From Bacillus rhizoplanae (GTDB lineage: Bacteria; Bacillota; Bacilli; Bacillales; Bacillaceae_G): DNA of 64,000 nucleotides. The notes under the pieces were generated by a model. The model saw only the letters and a program-made list of their open reading frames with translations, ran no database searches and was not told the origin of the DNA. A program made the position numbers and the translations under genes. Below, in pieces: positions 19,683-28,566 of the stretch (within the stretch, counting starts at the first letter, position 1; each line of letters starts with the position of its first letter). Location: contig NZ_CAKJTI010000014.1 in assembly GCF_917563915.1 (NCBI RefSeq), positions 1-64,000 of the forward strand. The letters are read 5' to 3'.

Positions 19683-20933
19683 ATGGCTACCAGGAGAAAC
19701 ATGCACTATTTACTCATCATGTACGGTTTATTTTTAGGTGCTATAGTTGGTGCTATAGTCTGGTTATTTTTAGTCGTCACAAATGCTGGAATTCAGTTTA
19801 TTTGGGAATATTTACCTAAAGAATTAGGATCACCCTCTTATTACACAATTTGTGTAACAGTAATTGGTGGTGTTCTTGTCGGACTGTCACAGAAGTATTT
19901 CGGTACATACCCTCGTTTAATGCCAGAGACCATGGCTGAATATCAAAAAACAGGTAGAATTGAGTACCATTTTGTGCATAAAGCTACGTTAACAGCTGTT
20001 ATTGTTTTAGTATTTGGCGCAAGCTTAGGACCAGAAGCAGCACTTGTTGGGATTATAGGTGGGCTTTGTACGTGGGTTGGTGATCGCTTTAAATTTACTT
20101 TAAAAGGAATGCACGAACTAACAGAATTTGGGATTGGCGCTGCTTTAAGTGTTATTTTTAATGCACCGCTATTCGGTTATTTAGCTCCAAGAGAACATGA
20201 GGATACACAACTCACTGAAGCTTTTAGAGGGAAAAAGACTATCGTATATCTCGCTACTACTTTTGCTGGTTTTTCTGTATATTTATTGCTTAGTCAGTTT
20301 GATAATCGAGGATCCTTTATTGTTAACTTTGGAGAAGGATCTTTTGCACTCCATGAATGGATTGCCTTTCTCCCTCTTATTTTTATAGGTGTTGGGGTAG
20401 GATACTGTTATTTCCAAATAGAACATATATTAGAAAAAATAATACATCCTTTTCAAGAATATAAGCTAACATTAGCGATTATAGGCGGTATCCTTTTAGG
20501 GATTACAGGAACTATACTTCCGTATACACTGTTTTCAGGAGAACACCAATTAAAAGACTTAGTAAATGAATGGACAGAAATATCATTTGGGATACTGGCT
20601 CTTTCAGGGATTTTAAAGTTGTGTATAACCGCGGTTTGTTTAACTACAGGTTGGCGTGGCGGACATATTTTTCCAATTGTATTTTCTGGTGCAAGTATTG
20701 GATATGCTATAGCAACTGTCATACCGTCATTAGATCCAGTTGCTTGTGTAGCTATTGTAACGACAGCCATTTCAAGCTATGCAGTACGAAAACCAATCGC
20801 TATGACATTATTATTACTCATGTTCTTCCCAATTAATTTATTGTTACCAATGATTGGAGCTGCAATGATCGGTAATGTATTTCCACTTCCGAATCATAAT
20901 AAGAATGAACAAGAAGAACTATTACAAAAATAA
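19683..20933 (+). CDS. ClC-type chloride channel/transporter, divergent branch
   Basis: Membrane protein of 416 residues with about 10-11 hydrophobic segments and ClC-family motifs: GASLGPEAALVG (about residues 115-126) and GWRGGHIFP (about 322-330, the GxFxP-like anion site). The usual GxEGP gating glutamate is replaced by Leu and the Glu follows the Pro, so this is a variant branch; transport mode is uncertain. RBS AAAGGAGG. Monocistronic. Confidence 0.85.
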   Translation: MATRRNMHYLLIMYGLFLGAIVGAIVWLFLVVTNAGIQFIWEYLPKELGSPSYYTICVTVIGGVLVGLSQKYFGTYPRLMPETMAEYQKTGRIEYHFVHKATLTAVIVLVFGASLGPEAALVGIIGGLCTWVGDRFKFTLKGMHELTEFGIGAALSVIFNAPLFGYLAPREHEDTQLTEAFRGKKTIVYLATTFAGFSVYLLLSQFDNRGSFIVNFGEGSFALHEWIAFLPLIFIGVGVGYCYFQIEHILEKIIHPFQEYKLTLAIIGGILLGITGTILPYTLFSGEHQLKDLVNEWTEISFGILALSGILKLCITAVCLTTGWRGGHIFPIVFSGASIGYAIATVIPSLDPVACVAIVTTAISSYAVRKPIAMTLLLLMFFPINLLLPMIGAAMIGNVFPLPNHNKNEQEELLQK

Positions 20934-20942
20934 AATAGTAAA

Positions 20943-21022
20943 ATAAAGTGAAACTCCCAGCAGTGGGAGTTTTTCTTCATCCCTCGATAATAAAAAATCC
21001 ACTCAAAAGCAGCGGGATAAAA
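20943..21022 (+). repeat. bcr1-type repeat, internally deleted (copy D)
   Basis: Starts ATAAAGTGAAACTCCC, keeps the first hairpin (CAGTGGGAG, TTCTTCATCCC) and the end AGCGGGATAAA, but lacks the middle. It starts 10 nt after the channel gene stop. Confidence 0.75.
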
Positions 21023-21056
21023 AAACAGTACCAGCACTTTTATAGTGTTGGTACCG
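21019..21056 (-). terminator. Terminator of the truncated azoreductase gene
   Basis: Minus strand stem CGGTACCAACACTA / AAGTGCTGGTACTG (a few G-U or mismatched pairs) followed by seven T. Confidence 0.8.
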
Positions 21057-21084
21057 CTATATTAAATGGCGTTTGTTTTGTTAA

Positions 21085-21573
21085 TTAGAACGCACTTGCT
21101 ACTTTAACAGCTTTTTCAAGACCTGCTGCAATAATTTCTTCCGCTTTATCTGGGAATTGGTTGTGACCTTCAATTACTACTGTCTCCATATCTTTTGTAC
21201 CGAAGAAGCCCATCATGCTTGCTACATACTTAACGGCCATTTCTACTTCAGCTGCTGGCCCTTCAGAATATACACCGCCACGTGCGTTTAATAATGCAAT
21301 TTTCTTATCTCCAATAGGACCTACTGGGCCTTCTGGCGTATATTTAAATGTTTTGTCCGCACAGTTTAAGTAATCAATATATGTGTGTAGTACAGCTGGG
21401 ATTGTTAAGTTCCATAAAGGGAAACCAAATACAACTTTATCAGCCGCAAGGAATTGATCTAAATATTTATCAGCAACAGCTACCGCCTTTGCTTCTTCTG
21501 CTGTTAAATCAAATCCTCTACCAGCCTTAAATGTACCGTTAATCATATCTACTCCTACATACAATATTTTCAT
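21085..21573 (-). pseudogene. FMN-dependent azoreductase, N-terminally truncated
   Basis: Flavodoxin-like AzoR family, which reduces azo dyes and quinones with NAD(P)H. This reading frame has 162 residues, whereas the family usually has about 208-211. It starts MKILYVGVDM; in full-length homologues YVGVDM lies near residue 50, so the first beta strand and the N-terminal FMN-phosphate loop are absent. The rest (FGFPLWN, TGGVYSEGP-like ARGGVYSEGP) is intact. There is no Shine-Dalgarno sequence before the ATG. Likely a recent deletion product; it may be inactive. Confidence 0.75.
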
Positions 21574-21701
21574 TTCTCATTGTATCAAATTCAATCTCTT
21601 CTAAAACATGCAAGTAACTTTTTCACTTTGTACTTAGTCATAACATTGATATAATGGATAAAAATGTAGTTTTCATTATATCACTTGAGGGGGCTTTCAC
21701 A

Positions 21702-22526
21702 ATGACATTAAACAAAGCACTTACAATCGCTGGTTCTGACACAAGCGGCGGCGCTGGTATGCAAGCAGATCTAAAAACATTCCAAGAGCTTGGGGTATAT
21801 GGTATGACAGCTCTGACAACAATCGTAACAATGGATACACATAACGGTTGGGCACATAATGTGTTCCCAATTCCAGCGTCTACATTAAAACCACAATTAG
21901 AAACGACAATCGAAGGCGTTGGCGTTGATGCATTAAAAACAGGTATGCTTGGATCTGTTGAGGTTATTGAGCTTGTTGCTGAAACAATTGAGAAACATAA
22001 TCTACAAAATGTAGTAGTAGACCCTGTTATGGTATGTAAAGGGGCAGACGAAGCGCTTCATCCGGAAACGAACGAATGCTTACGCGATTTGCTCGTTCCA
22101 AAAGCATTGATTGTAACACCAAACTTATTTGAAGCGTATCAACTAAGCGGTGTAAAAATTAACTCACTTGAAGATATGAAGCAAGCTGCTGAAAAAATCC
22201 ACGCTTTAGGTACAAAATACGTACTTATTAAAGGTGGCAGCAAGCTAGGGACAGAAAAAGCAATCGATTTATTATACGATGGAGAAACATTTGAAATCTT
22301 AGAATCTGAAAAAATTGAAACAACATACACACACGGTGCAGGTTGTACATATGCTGCTGCAATTACAGCAGAACTAGCAAAAGGAAAATCTGTAAAAGAA
22401 GCTGTGCAAGTAGCAAAAGAGTTTATTACAGCTGCCATTCGCCACTCATTCAAACTAAACGAATATGTGGGCCCAACCCATCACGGTGCATATCGTAAGT
22501 TTGAATCTGGAAAAGAACTTGTATAA
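21702..22526 (+). CDS. pdxK: Pyridoxine/HMP kinase
   Basis: ThiD/PdxK ribokinase-fold enzyme that phosphorylates pyridoxal (and possibly hydroxymethylpyrimidine). 274 residues; N-terminal IAGSDTSGGAGMQADLKTF and C-terminal GAGCTYAAAI with the anion-hole Gly. It resembles B. subtilis PdxK (YwdB). The ATG at 21702 follows the RBS TTGAGGGGG; an upstream in-frame start at 21654 is not supported. The TAA stop is part of the ATAAA border of a repeat. Confidence 0.93.
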   Translation: MTLNKALTIAGSDTSGGAGMQADLKTFQELGVYGMTALTTIVTMDTHNGWAHNVFPIPASTLKPQLETTIEGVGVDALKTGMLGSVEVIELVAETIEKHNLQNVVVDPVMVCKGADEALHPETNECLRDLLVPKALIVTPNLFEAYQLSGVKINSLEDMKQAAEKIHALGTKYVLIKGGSKLGTEKAIDLLYDGETFEILESEKIETTYTHGAGCTYAAAITAELAKGKSVKEAVQVAKEFITAAIRHSFKLNEYVGPTHHGAYRKFESGKELV

Positions 22527-22580
22527 AGTGAAACTTCAATCAATGGTGGGGGTCTTACTGCCCGCGAATAGCGGGATAAA
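22523..22580 (+). repeat. bcr1-type repeat, short form (copy E)
   Basis: ATAAAGTGAAACTTC joined directly to the end part GGGGGTCTTACTGCCCGCGAATAGCGGGATAAA; the central 100 bp are missing. It starts on the pdxK stop codon and precedes the terminator. Confidence 0.8.
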
Positions 22581-22586
22581 AATTAA

Positions 22587-22622
22587 AAAATAAAGTCGTC
22601 ACGTATGGACGACTTTATTTTT
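22587..22622. terminator. Bidirectional terminator pdxK / diguanylate cyclase
   Basis: Stem AAATAAAGTCGTC / GACGACTTTATTT with 7-nt loop and T/A runs on both sides between convergent genes. Confidence 0.88.
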
Positions 22623-23677
22623 CATGAAACAGCACTCACTTGATTTCTTCCATTTCGTTTGGAAGAGTATAATGCATCATCTGCAAGTTGAATAAATTGC
22701 TGCGGTGAGTCTACATAGATTGAAGCACCTACCGAAATTGTGATATTTAAACAAATATCATTTGGTAACCGAAACACATGCTTCTCTACAACTGCTCGAA
22801 TTCTTTCCCCTATATCTACAGCATATTGTAATGTTGAGTTTGGTAATAATAAAGCAAATTCCTCTCCGCCTTTTCGAAATACTAAATGCGGGAATGGAGA
22901 ACTATTCTTTAAAATTTCCCCTAATTGTTGTAAAACTTCATCACCAGCAGGGTGTCCATACTTGTCATTCACATCCTTGAAATAATCAATATCTACTAGC
23001 AATAAACAGAGTGGATTTTCATTATTTTTCTTATTCTCAATATTTCTATTTAATTCTGTATCGAATTTACGAACATTTCCTAATCCGGTTAAGGGATCCA
23101 TTGTTGCATACTGTTTCATCATGCGAAACAATTCGTTTGACTGTAAAGCATAATGTGCACTTAAAAAAGTGATATACCCTGTCATAATGCTAACAAGTAA
23201 ATATAAGCTTAATACAAGAACGTCTTTAAAAACAAAATAAATTGCAATCGATGAAACTGTTAAACAATAAATATGTAACCAAGTCCACTTTTTCAAAACA
23301 GAAATGCGAAACATTGAAATAATCGTGCAACCTATACCTGTTAACAAAATCACATATATACCTACTTGTGACCCTACTGAATAATTCGTTAATAATAAAC
23401 GTACAATTAAAATAATGATGGAAGCTAATAAACTTGCAATAGGTCCCCCAATAATTGCAGCTAATATAACAGAAAGATATCGTAAATCTAGCAACACATC
23501 CTCAATATGGACACCAAATTTCATAAGCAGAGCACCTAAAATTCCCATTACAATACCAACAAGACATTTCACTTCAATTGATAGCGGCTCTTTTAATGAA
23601 ATATTTTTAAACAGTTGAGCACCAACAAAAATAAAAGAAAGAATAATAGTTGTATTAACAAATAGATCATCTAGCAT
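22622..23677 (-). CDS. Membrane diguanylate cyclase (GGDEF)
   Basis: Makes cyclic di-GMP. 351 residues from the ATG at 23677: about six N-terminal transmembrane helices (residues about 5-180, 5TM-5TMR_LYT type as in DgcK) and a C-terminal GGDEF domain with an intact GGEEF active site. No RxxD inhibitory site precedes it (the residues are PHLVF), so feedback inhibition through that site is not expected. The upstream in-frame start at 23731 lacks a good RBS; AGG is suitably spaced before 23677. Confidence 0.9.
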   Translation of the reverse strand: MLDDLFVNTTIILSFIFVGAQLFKNISLKEPLSIEVKCLVGIVMGILGALLMKFGVHIEDVLLDLRYLSVILAAIIGGPIASLLASIIILIVRLLLTNYSVGSQVGIYVILLTGIGCTIISMFRISVLKKWTWLHIYCLTVSSIAIYFVFKDVLVLSLYLLVSIMTGYITFLSAHYALQSNELFRMMKQYATMDPLTGLGNVRKFDTELNRNIENKKNNENPLCLLLVDIDYFKDVNDKYGHPAGDEVLQQLGEILKNSSPFPHLVFRKGGEEFALLLPNSTLQYAVDIGERIRAVVEKHVFRLPNDICLNITISVGASIYVDSPQQFIQLADDALYSSKRNGRNQVSAVS

Positions 23678-23806
23678 AAAAATATACCTGGCCTTTCTAC
23701 AACTTGAAAATTCAAACGAGCGTTCCATCATTATCCATTTTCAATACCCCTTTTCCTATTTATTATTGTATATTATATCCCTATAATTCCCAAACCTTTC
23801 TTTATT

Positions 23807-23822
23807 TGTTTCACGTGAAACT
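23807..23822. promoter_or_regulatory. parS-like site (15 of 16)
   Basis: TGTTTCACGTGAAACT differs at one end base from the consensus parS TGTTTCACGTGAAACA bound by Spo0J/ParB. It is intergenic, close to the replication origin by gene content. Confidence 0.75.
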
Positions 23823-23831
23823 TTTAAACAC

Positions 23832-23854
23832 AAAAAAAGAGCGAGATATCGCTC
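23832..23854 (-). terminator. Terminator of cstA-ybdD
   Basis: Minus strand stem GAGCGA / TCGCTC followed by seven T, directly after the ybdD stop. Confidence 0.82.
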
Positions 23855-23877
23855 CTTTTTATAACACTATATTCTCT

Positions 23878-24081
23878 CTAACAACATCTCGAAACTTTAC
23901 CGTCCTTCGCATTAAATCTTGCTTCTTGCGCTTCGGCAAAAAATTGTTTTCGAGATAATACAATTTCATTTGGATGTTTTTGTTTCATATGAGCAACATA
24001 CTTCTCATAGCTAGGTACACCAACAAGCAAACTAATAAATTGTTTTCGGTATCTCCACATGCCTATCATTGTTTTAAGCAT
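23878..24081 (-). CDS. YbdD/YjiX family small protein
   Basis: A 67-residue protein starting MLKTMIGMWRYRKQF. The family is nearly always found just after cstA/btsT genes and is thought to assist the transporter; its exact role is unknown. The ATG overlaps the end of cstA (the cstA stop is inside the first codons), with GTGAGGT as RBS within cstA. Two cysteines at the very C-terminus (RCC) are unusual. Confidence 0.85.
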   Translation of the reverse strand: MLKTMIGMWRYRKQFISLLVGVPSYEKYVAHMKQKHPNEIVLSRKQFFAEAQEARFNAKDGKVSRCC

Positions 24082-26152
24082 AGTGTTGTACCTCACTTTC
24101 ATCGCGTGGAACATACGCCGCTTCTTTTAATGGAGTTGCTTTATTGTTCAATACTTGTATCCATATTCTAATAGCTGATATCAGTACCGCGATTACAACA
24201 AGCATGAAAATTCCACAAAGCGCCGCATCAATATAATCATTAAGAATAATTTGTTTCATTTGTGCTACGTTTTTCGCTGGTGCTAATACTTTCCCTTTAT
24301 CTAGTGCACTTTGGAATACTTTTGCATGAGAGAGGAATCCAATTTTCGGATTTTCATGAAATAACTTTTGATAGCCAGCTGTCATTGTAACAATCAGTAA
24401 CCATGTTGTCGGAATGAGCGTCACCCAAACGTATGCCTTTTTTCCCATTTTAAACAAAACAGTCGTTCCAAGTAATAATGCAATCCCAGCTAACATTTGA
24501 TTTGCGATTCCAAAGAGCGGCCATAACGTATTGATACCGCCAAGCGGATCAATAACCCCTTGATATAAGAAATATCCCCATCCTAGTACACACAGCGTTG
24601 TTGCAACAATATTGGAAAGCATAGAATCTGTTTTCGCAAACGGTTTATAAACGTGACCTAAAATATCTTGAATCATAAACCGACCAACACGTGTTCCTGC
24701 ATCAATAGTTGTTAAAATGAAGAGCGCTTCAAATAAAATTGCAAAGTGATACCAAAATGCCATTAATGCTTGTCCACCAATTACTTGAGAGAAAATATGG
24801 GCCATACCAATCGCGAGCGTTGGTGCCCCGCCTGTACGAGATAATATCGTTTGTTCTCCGACGTTTGCAGCCAGGTCTTTCAACTCATTTGGCGTCACAG
24901 TAAACCCCCAAGAACTAATTACTTGTGCTGCCTGTGCTACATCCGTTCCAATGACTGCCGGTGGACTATTAATTGCAAAGTATGTACCTGGCGTTAGTAC
25001 ACAAGCTGCAATCATTGCCATTACGGCAACAAATGATTCCATAAGCATAGCACCATAACCAATTGGCTGTGCATGTCCTTCCCTCTCTATCATTTTCGGG
25101 GTTGTACCAGAAGAAACAAGCGCATGGAAGCCAGATACAGCTCCGCAGGCAATTGTAATAAATAAGAATGGGAATAAATTCCCTGCAAATACTGGACCCG
25201 TTCCATCAATAAATTTTGAAACTGCCGGCATTTGTAAATCTGGTGCAACAATAATGATACCGAGCGCTAAACCAACAATTGTTCCAATCTTTAAAAACGT
25301 ACTTAAATAATCACGCGGAGCAAGTAATAGCCATACAGGTAATGCAGAAGCAATAAATCCATAAATGATAAGCATAATTGCAATTGTTTCACCTTTAAAT
25401 GTGAACATCGTAGCAAGTGTTGGATTTTCCGCTACATACTGACCCGCTACAAGCGATAAAAGAAGTAAAATAATACCGATAACTGAACCTTCTCCAACAC
25501 GACCGGGACGAATGTAACGCATATATACACCCATTAAAATTGCAATTGGAATTGTTGCTGCAATCGTAAACATTCCCCATGGGCTTCCTACAAGTGCTTT
25601 CACCACAACAAGAGCTAATACCGCTAATAAAATAATCATAATTCCCAAAATGCCGATCATCGCAATAAAACCTGTTACAGGACCAATCTCCTCTTTAATC
25701 ATTTCACCAAGTGACTTTCCGTTACGACGCATAGATGCGAACAAAATCACGAAATCTTGTACAGCTCCAGCTAACACAACTCCAACAATAATCCAAATTG
25801 TTCCTGGCAGATATCCCATCTGTGCAGCTAAGATTGGACCAACTAATGGTCCGGCTCCAGCAATTGCCGCAAAGTGGTGCCCAAATAAAACCCATTTATT
25901 TGTCGGAACATAATCTTTCCCATCATTCAAAAGTTCTGCCGGTGTTTTTCGATTGTCGTCCAATTCAAAAACTTTTCTTGAAATAAATTTACTATAAAAC
26001 CGATATGCAACGGCATATACGGAAACAGCAGCAACAAGCAACCAAACTGCATTAATCGTTTCACCGCGAGATAACGCTAAAACAGCAAATCCCGCTGCTC
26101 CTAAAGCCGTAATCACACCCCAAAGTAAAATAGATTTCCACGCTTTCAACAA
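24074..26152 (-). CDS. cstA: CstA-type pyruvate/peptide transporter
   Basis: Carbon starvation protein A family, 692 residues with about 16-18 transmembrane helices. E. coli relatives (CstA, BtsT) carry pyruvate and perhaps peptides with protons. The N-terminal CstA domain holds GHHFAAIAGAGPLVGPILAAQ (shown here as residues about 90-110). The start is TTG at 26152 (or the next codon, also TTG) with an AGGGGGG RBS. Followed by ybdD and preceded by a LytTR regulator, an arrangement that resembles BtsR control of btsT in E. coli. Confidence 0.93.
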   Translation of the reverse strand: MLKAWKSILLWGVITALGAAGFAVLALSRGETINAVWLLVAAVSVYAVAYRFYSKFISRKVFELDDNRKTPAELLNDGKDYVPTNKWVLFGHHFAAIAGAGPLVGPILAAQMGYLPGTIWIIVGVVLAGAVQDFVILFASMRRNGKSLGEMIKEEIGPVTGFIAMIGILGIMIILLAVLALVVVKALVGSPWGMFTIAATIPIAILMGVYMRYIRPGRVGEGSVIGIILLLLSLVAGQYVAENPTLATMFTFKGETIAIMLIIYGFIASALPVWLLLAPRDYLSTFLKIGTIVGLALGIIIVAPDLQMPAVSKFIDGTGPVFAGNLFPFLFITIACGAVSGFHALVSSGTTPKMIEREGHAQPIGYGAMLMESFVAVMAMIAACVLTPGTYFAINSPPAVIGTDVAQAAQVISSWGFTVTPNELKDLAANVGEQTILSRTGGAPTLAIGMAHIFSQVIGGQALMAFWYHFAILFEALFILTTIDAGTRVGRFMIQDILGHVYKPFAKTDSMLSNIVATTLCVLGWGYFLYQGVIDPLGGINTLWPLFGIANQMLAGIALLLGTTVLFKMGKKAYVWVTLIPTTWLLIVTMTAGYQKLFHENPKIGFLSHAKVFQSALDKGKVLAPAKNVAQMKQIILNDYIDAALCGIFMLVVIAVLISAIRIWIQVLNNKATPLKEAAYVPRDESEVQHYA

Positions 26153-26272
26153 GAATCCCCCCTAATGTTATGCCTTAGAGGGAATTGTACTAAATTTTCA
26201 GAATATTTAAAGATAATATTCCTTATGATGAAGGTTTTCTATTTTAACATGTCAAAATTCTTCCACAACTTG

Positions 26273-26989
26273 TTACAACTCAATTTTATTTCGAAGTCGT
26301 TTTACATAATTTCGACTAACAGGTATCGGCTGGTTATCATACCTTTCCAAATATAAGTTATACGTTCCGTTATAATAAGGCTTTAATTCTCGCACATATA
26401 TAACGTTAATGAGATAACTTTTATGAACACGTAAAAAATCGTATACCGCTAACTTACCTTCTAATTCTTGTAATGTATATGTTGAGATATATTGATTATC
26501 ATTTGTATAAATTGAAACTGTTTTATTTTCTTTATTCTTACTTATGTATACAATATCGTCTGGAAGAATGTATTTAATTCCTTCATGACATTCAATTGGG
26601 AGCTTTTGCAACCGATTTTTCTCTCGTGTTACTTTTTCTTGCTCAATACTATGCAATAAAAACTGCAAGTCCTCCTGCTTAAATGGTTGCAATAAGTAGT
26701 AAAAAGCATGAAAACGAAATGATATAATTGCATCTTTCATATCGTTTCCTGTAAATATAAATTTTGTATGTAATGTTAATTGGCGCAGCAACCCTGCGAC
26801 TTCAAAACCAGTTGCATCTGGTAATTGTGTATCTAAAAAAATAAAATCTGGCGTATACTTTTTCGCTATTTGTAGTGATTCCATTCCTGTTTTCGCTTCA
26901 AAGCATTCTAAATTTTTTACATGTTCTTTGAAAAAATCTATTAGTTGTCCTCTGTTTTCTTCTCGTTCATTTACGATTAAAATTTTCAT
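26273..26989 (-). CDS. LytTR response regulator, orphan
   Basis: Response regulator of 238 residues: receiver domain (about 1-120) with phosphoacceptor Asp53 and Thr80, then a LytTR DNA-binding domain (about 135-235). The acidic pair is changed (NE at 7-8) and the usual receiver lysine is Gln101 (LLQPF), so phosphorylation control may be altered. ATG at 26989 with RBS AGGTGG; an upstream in-frame extension reads through the MFS gene in the wrong frame and is rejected. No histidine kinase gene is adjacent. It probably regulates cstA (inference). Confidence 0.9.
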   Translation of the reverse strand: MKILIVNEREENRGQLIDFFKEHVKNLECFEAKTGMESLQIAKKYTPDFIFLDTQLPDATGFEVAGLLRQLTLHTKFIFTGNDMKDAIISFRFHAFYYLLQPFKQEDLQFLLHSIEQEKVTREKNRLQKLPIECHEGIKYILPDDIVYISKNKENKTVSIYTNDNQYISTYTLQELEGKLAVYDFLRVHKSYLINVIYVRELKPYYNGTYNLYLERYDNQPIPVSRNYVKRLRNKIEL

Positions 26990-27115
26990 GTCTGCCCAAC
27001 CACCTAATCCTTTTGTCCATACGCCTTGTTGTATACATTCGCTTTTTAAGAAATAATCCCTTTTTATAAACCATTTTTCTATCAAATATACCATGTTTTT
27101 GTCAGAAAACAACGA

Positions 27116-27144
27116 AAAGGAAGCTTTACACAGCTTCCTTTTCC
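27116..27144 (-). terminator. Terminator of the MFS gene
   Basis: Minus strand stem AAGGAAGCT / AGCTTCCTT followed by TTTTCG, at the stop codon of the MFS gene. Confidence 0.75.
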
Positions 27145-28344
27145 TTATATTAACTCTTGTTGTTTTGTTTCTTTCCCAAGCACAAGTACGGCAAGAGCGC
27201 CAATTACAATAGCCGTACAAAAGACCGTAAAGATAAAAGAAAGAGAAACATGCGTGGCTACGAGATAACCAACTAATAATGGTCCTAAAATACCACCGAT
27301 GCGTCCAAATGCTGCCGCCATCCCAGCTCCTGTACCACGAATGACTGCCGGATACTGCTCTGGCGTATACGCATATAATGCTCCCCAAGCTCCTAAATTA
27401 AAGAAAGATAGCAACATACCTGCGATCATTAATGCAAGAAGTGAATCTGCTGCCCCAAAGAAATATGCGCTGCATGCCGTTCCAAGTAAGTATGTGATCA
27501 ACACAAACTTCCGGCCAAAACGTTCAATGAACCAAGCAGCTGTAAAATAGCCCGGAAGCTGCGCAAATGTCATAATTAACACATATTCAAAGCTTTTAAT
27601 TAAACTAAACCCTTTTAATACTAGTACACTTGGAAGCCAAAGGAACATTCCATAATAAGAAAATACAACACAAAACCATAAAATCCAGAGCATAGCAGTC
27701 GCTCTTCTGTACTCCCCAGACCAAACTGCCTTTATGTTTGTAAATACAGATTGTCTTTGGGATACTTTTTGAAATTGTGGTGAATCTGGTAAACTCCAGC
27801 GTAAATATAGTGCATAAAAAGCTGGAATTGCACTTAAAACCATCGCTGTTTGCCAACCATATGTCGGAATAACAAAATATGAAATGAGAGCAGCAATTAA
27901 CCAACCACCAGCCCAAAAGCTTTCTAATAAAACAACAATTTTACCACGCTCATGTGCGGCAACACTTTCAGATACAAGTGTTGATGCAACAGGTAACTCT
28001 CCTCCAAGTCCCATTCCAATGAAAAAACGAAGTATAAGAAATACAGTTAATGTTGTTGATAAAGCCGTTAAACCGCTACCAACAGAAAATAATAATAATG
28101 TAATAATAAAAACAGGTTTACGACCGATTTTATCTGCTAATATCCCAAATATAAGTGCTCCAACTGCCATTCCAATAGAGTTAATACTGCCAATCCACCC
28201 CATCTGCTGTGCACTAAGCTGCCATTCTTTTTGTAAAGCAGCAATAATAAACGAAAGAATCCCAACATCCATTGCATCAAATAGCCAACCAAGCCCAGCA
28301 ATTCCGAGAAGCTTTCGATTCGAGATTTCTGTAACTTTCCCCAC
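27145..28344 (-). CDS. MFS transporter, NiaP-like
   Basis: Major facilitator of the sugar/aromatic-acid group, 399 residues and 12 helices. The N-terminus (LGWLFDAMDVGILSF) and GELPVASTLVSE match B. subtilis YceI/NiaP, a nicotinate transporter; other small acids are possible. GTG start at 28344 with RBS AAGGAGG 7 nt before. GxxADxxGRK loop (LADKIGRKP) present at about residue 70. It lies upstream of the LytTR regulator. Confidence 0.85.
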   Translation of the reverse strand: MGKVTEISNRKLLGIAGLGWLFDAMDVGILSFIIAALQKEWQLSAQQMGWIGSINSIGMAVGALIFGILADKIGRKPVFIITLLLFSVGSGLTALSTTLTVFLILRFFIGMGLGGELPVASTLVSESVAAHERGKIVVLLESFWAGGWLIAALISYFVIPTYGWQTAMVLSAIPAFYALYLRWSLPDSPQFQKVSQRQSVFTNIKAVWSGEYRRATAMLWILWFCVVFSYYGMFLWLPSVLVLKGFSLIKSFEYVLIMTFAQLPGYFTAAWFIERFGRKFVLITYLLGTACSAYFFGAADSLLALMIAGMLLSFFNLGAWGALYAYTPEQYPAVIRGTGAGMAAAFGRIGGILGPLLVGYLVATHVSLSFIFTVFCTAIVIGALAVLVLGKETKQQELI

Positions 28345-28460
28345 TAGAGGTCCTCCTTACAAAGCTGTCTTTACACTTCATTTTACATATGTATATTACA
28401 TAAGTAAAATACTTTTTTAATTACATACTAAAGAAGACAAACTACCTACATAAACCTTAT

Positions 28461-28509
28461 CTTTCCCATGAAAAAACACCTCATACATAGGTATTTTTTC
28501 ATGGGAAAG
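28461..28509. repeat. Long inverted repeat
   Basis: Arms CTTTCCCATGAAAAAACACCT and AGGTATTTTTTCATGGGAAAG pair over about 20 bp with one mismatch, loop about 7 nt. It could be a terminator on either strand, or a transposition remnant. Confidence 0.6.
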
Positions 28510-28537
28510 GTGCGTTACGTATACAGACTTGCATAGA

Positions 28538-28566
28538 AAAAAGGTAGCAAAATATCGCTACCTTTT
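28538..28566 (-). terminator. Terminator of the WecG/TagA gene
   Basis: Minus strand stem AAAAGGTAGC / GCTACCTTTT followed by T-run; overlaps the end of the coding sequence. Confidence 0.82.

Noticed and set aside
26990-27388. 371-residue reading frame joining part of the MFS gene to the LytTR regulator
   Set aside because: The first ~130 residues are the MFS gene in a wrong frame; the regulator has its own ATG and RBS at 26989, and a terminator lies between.
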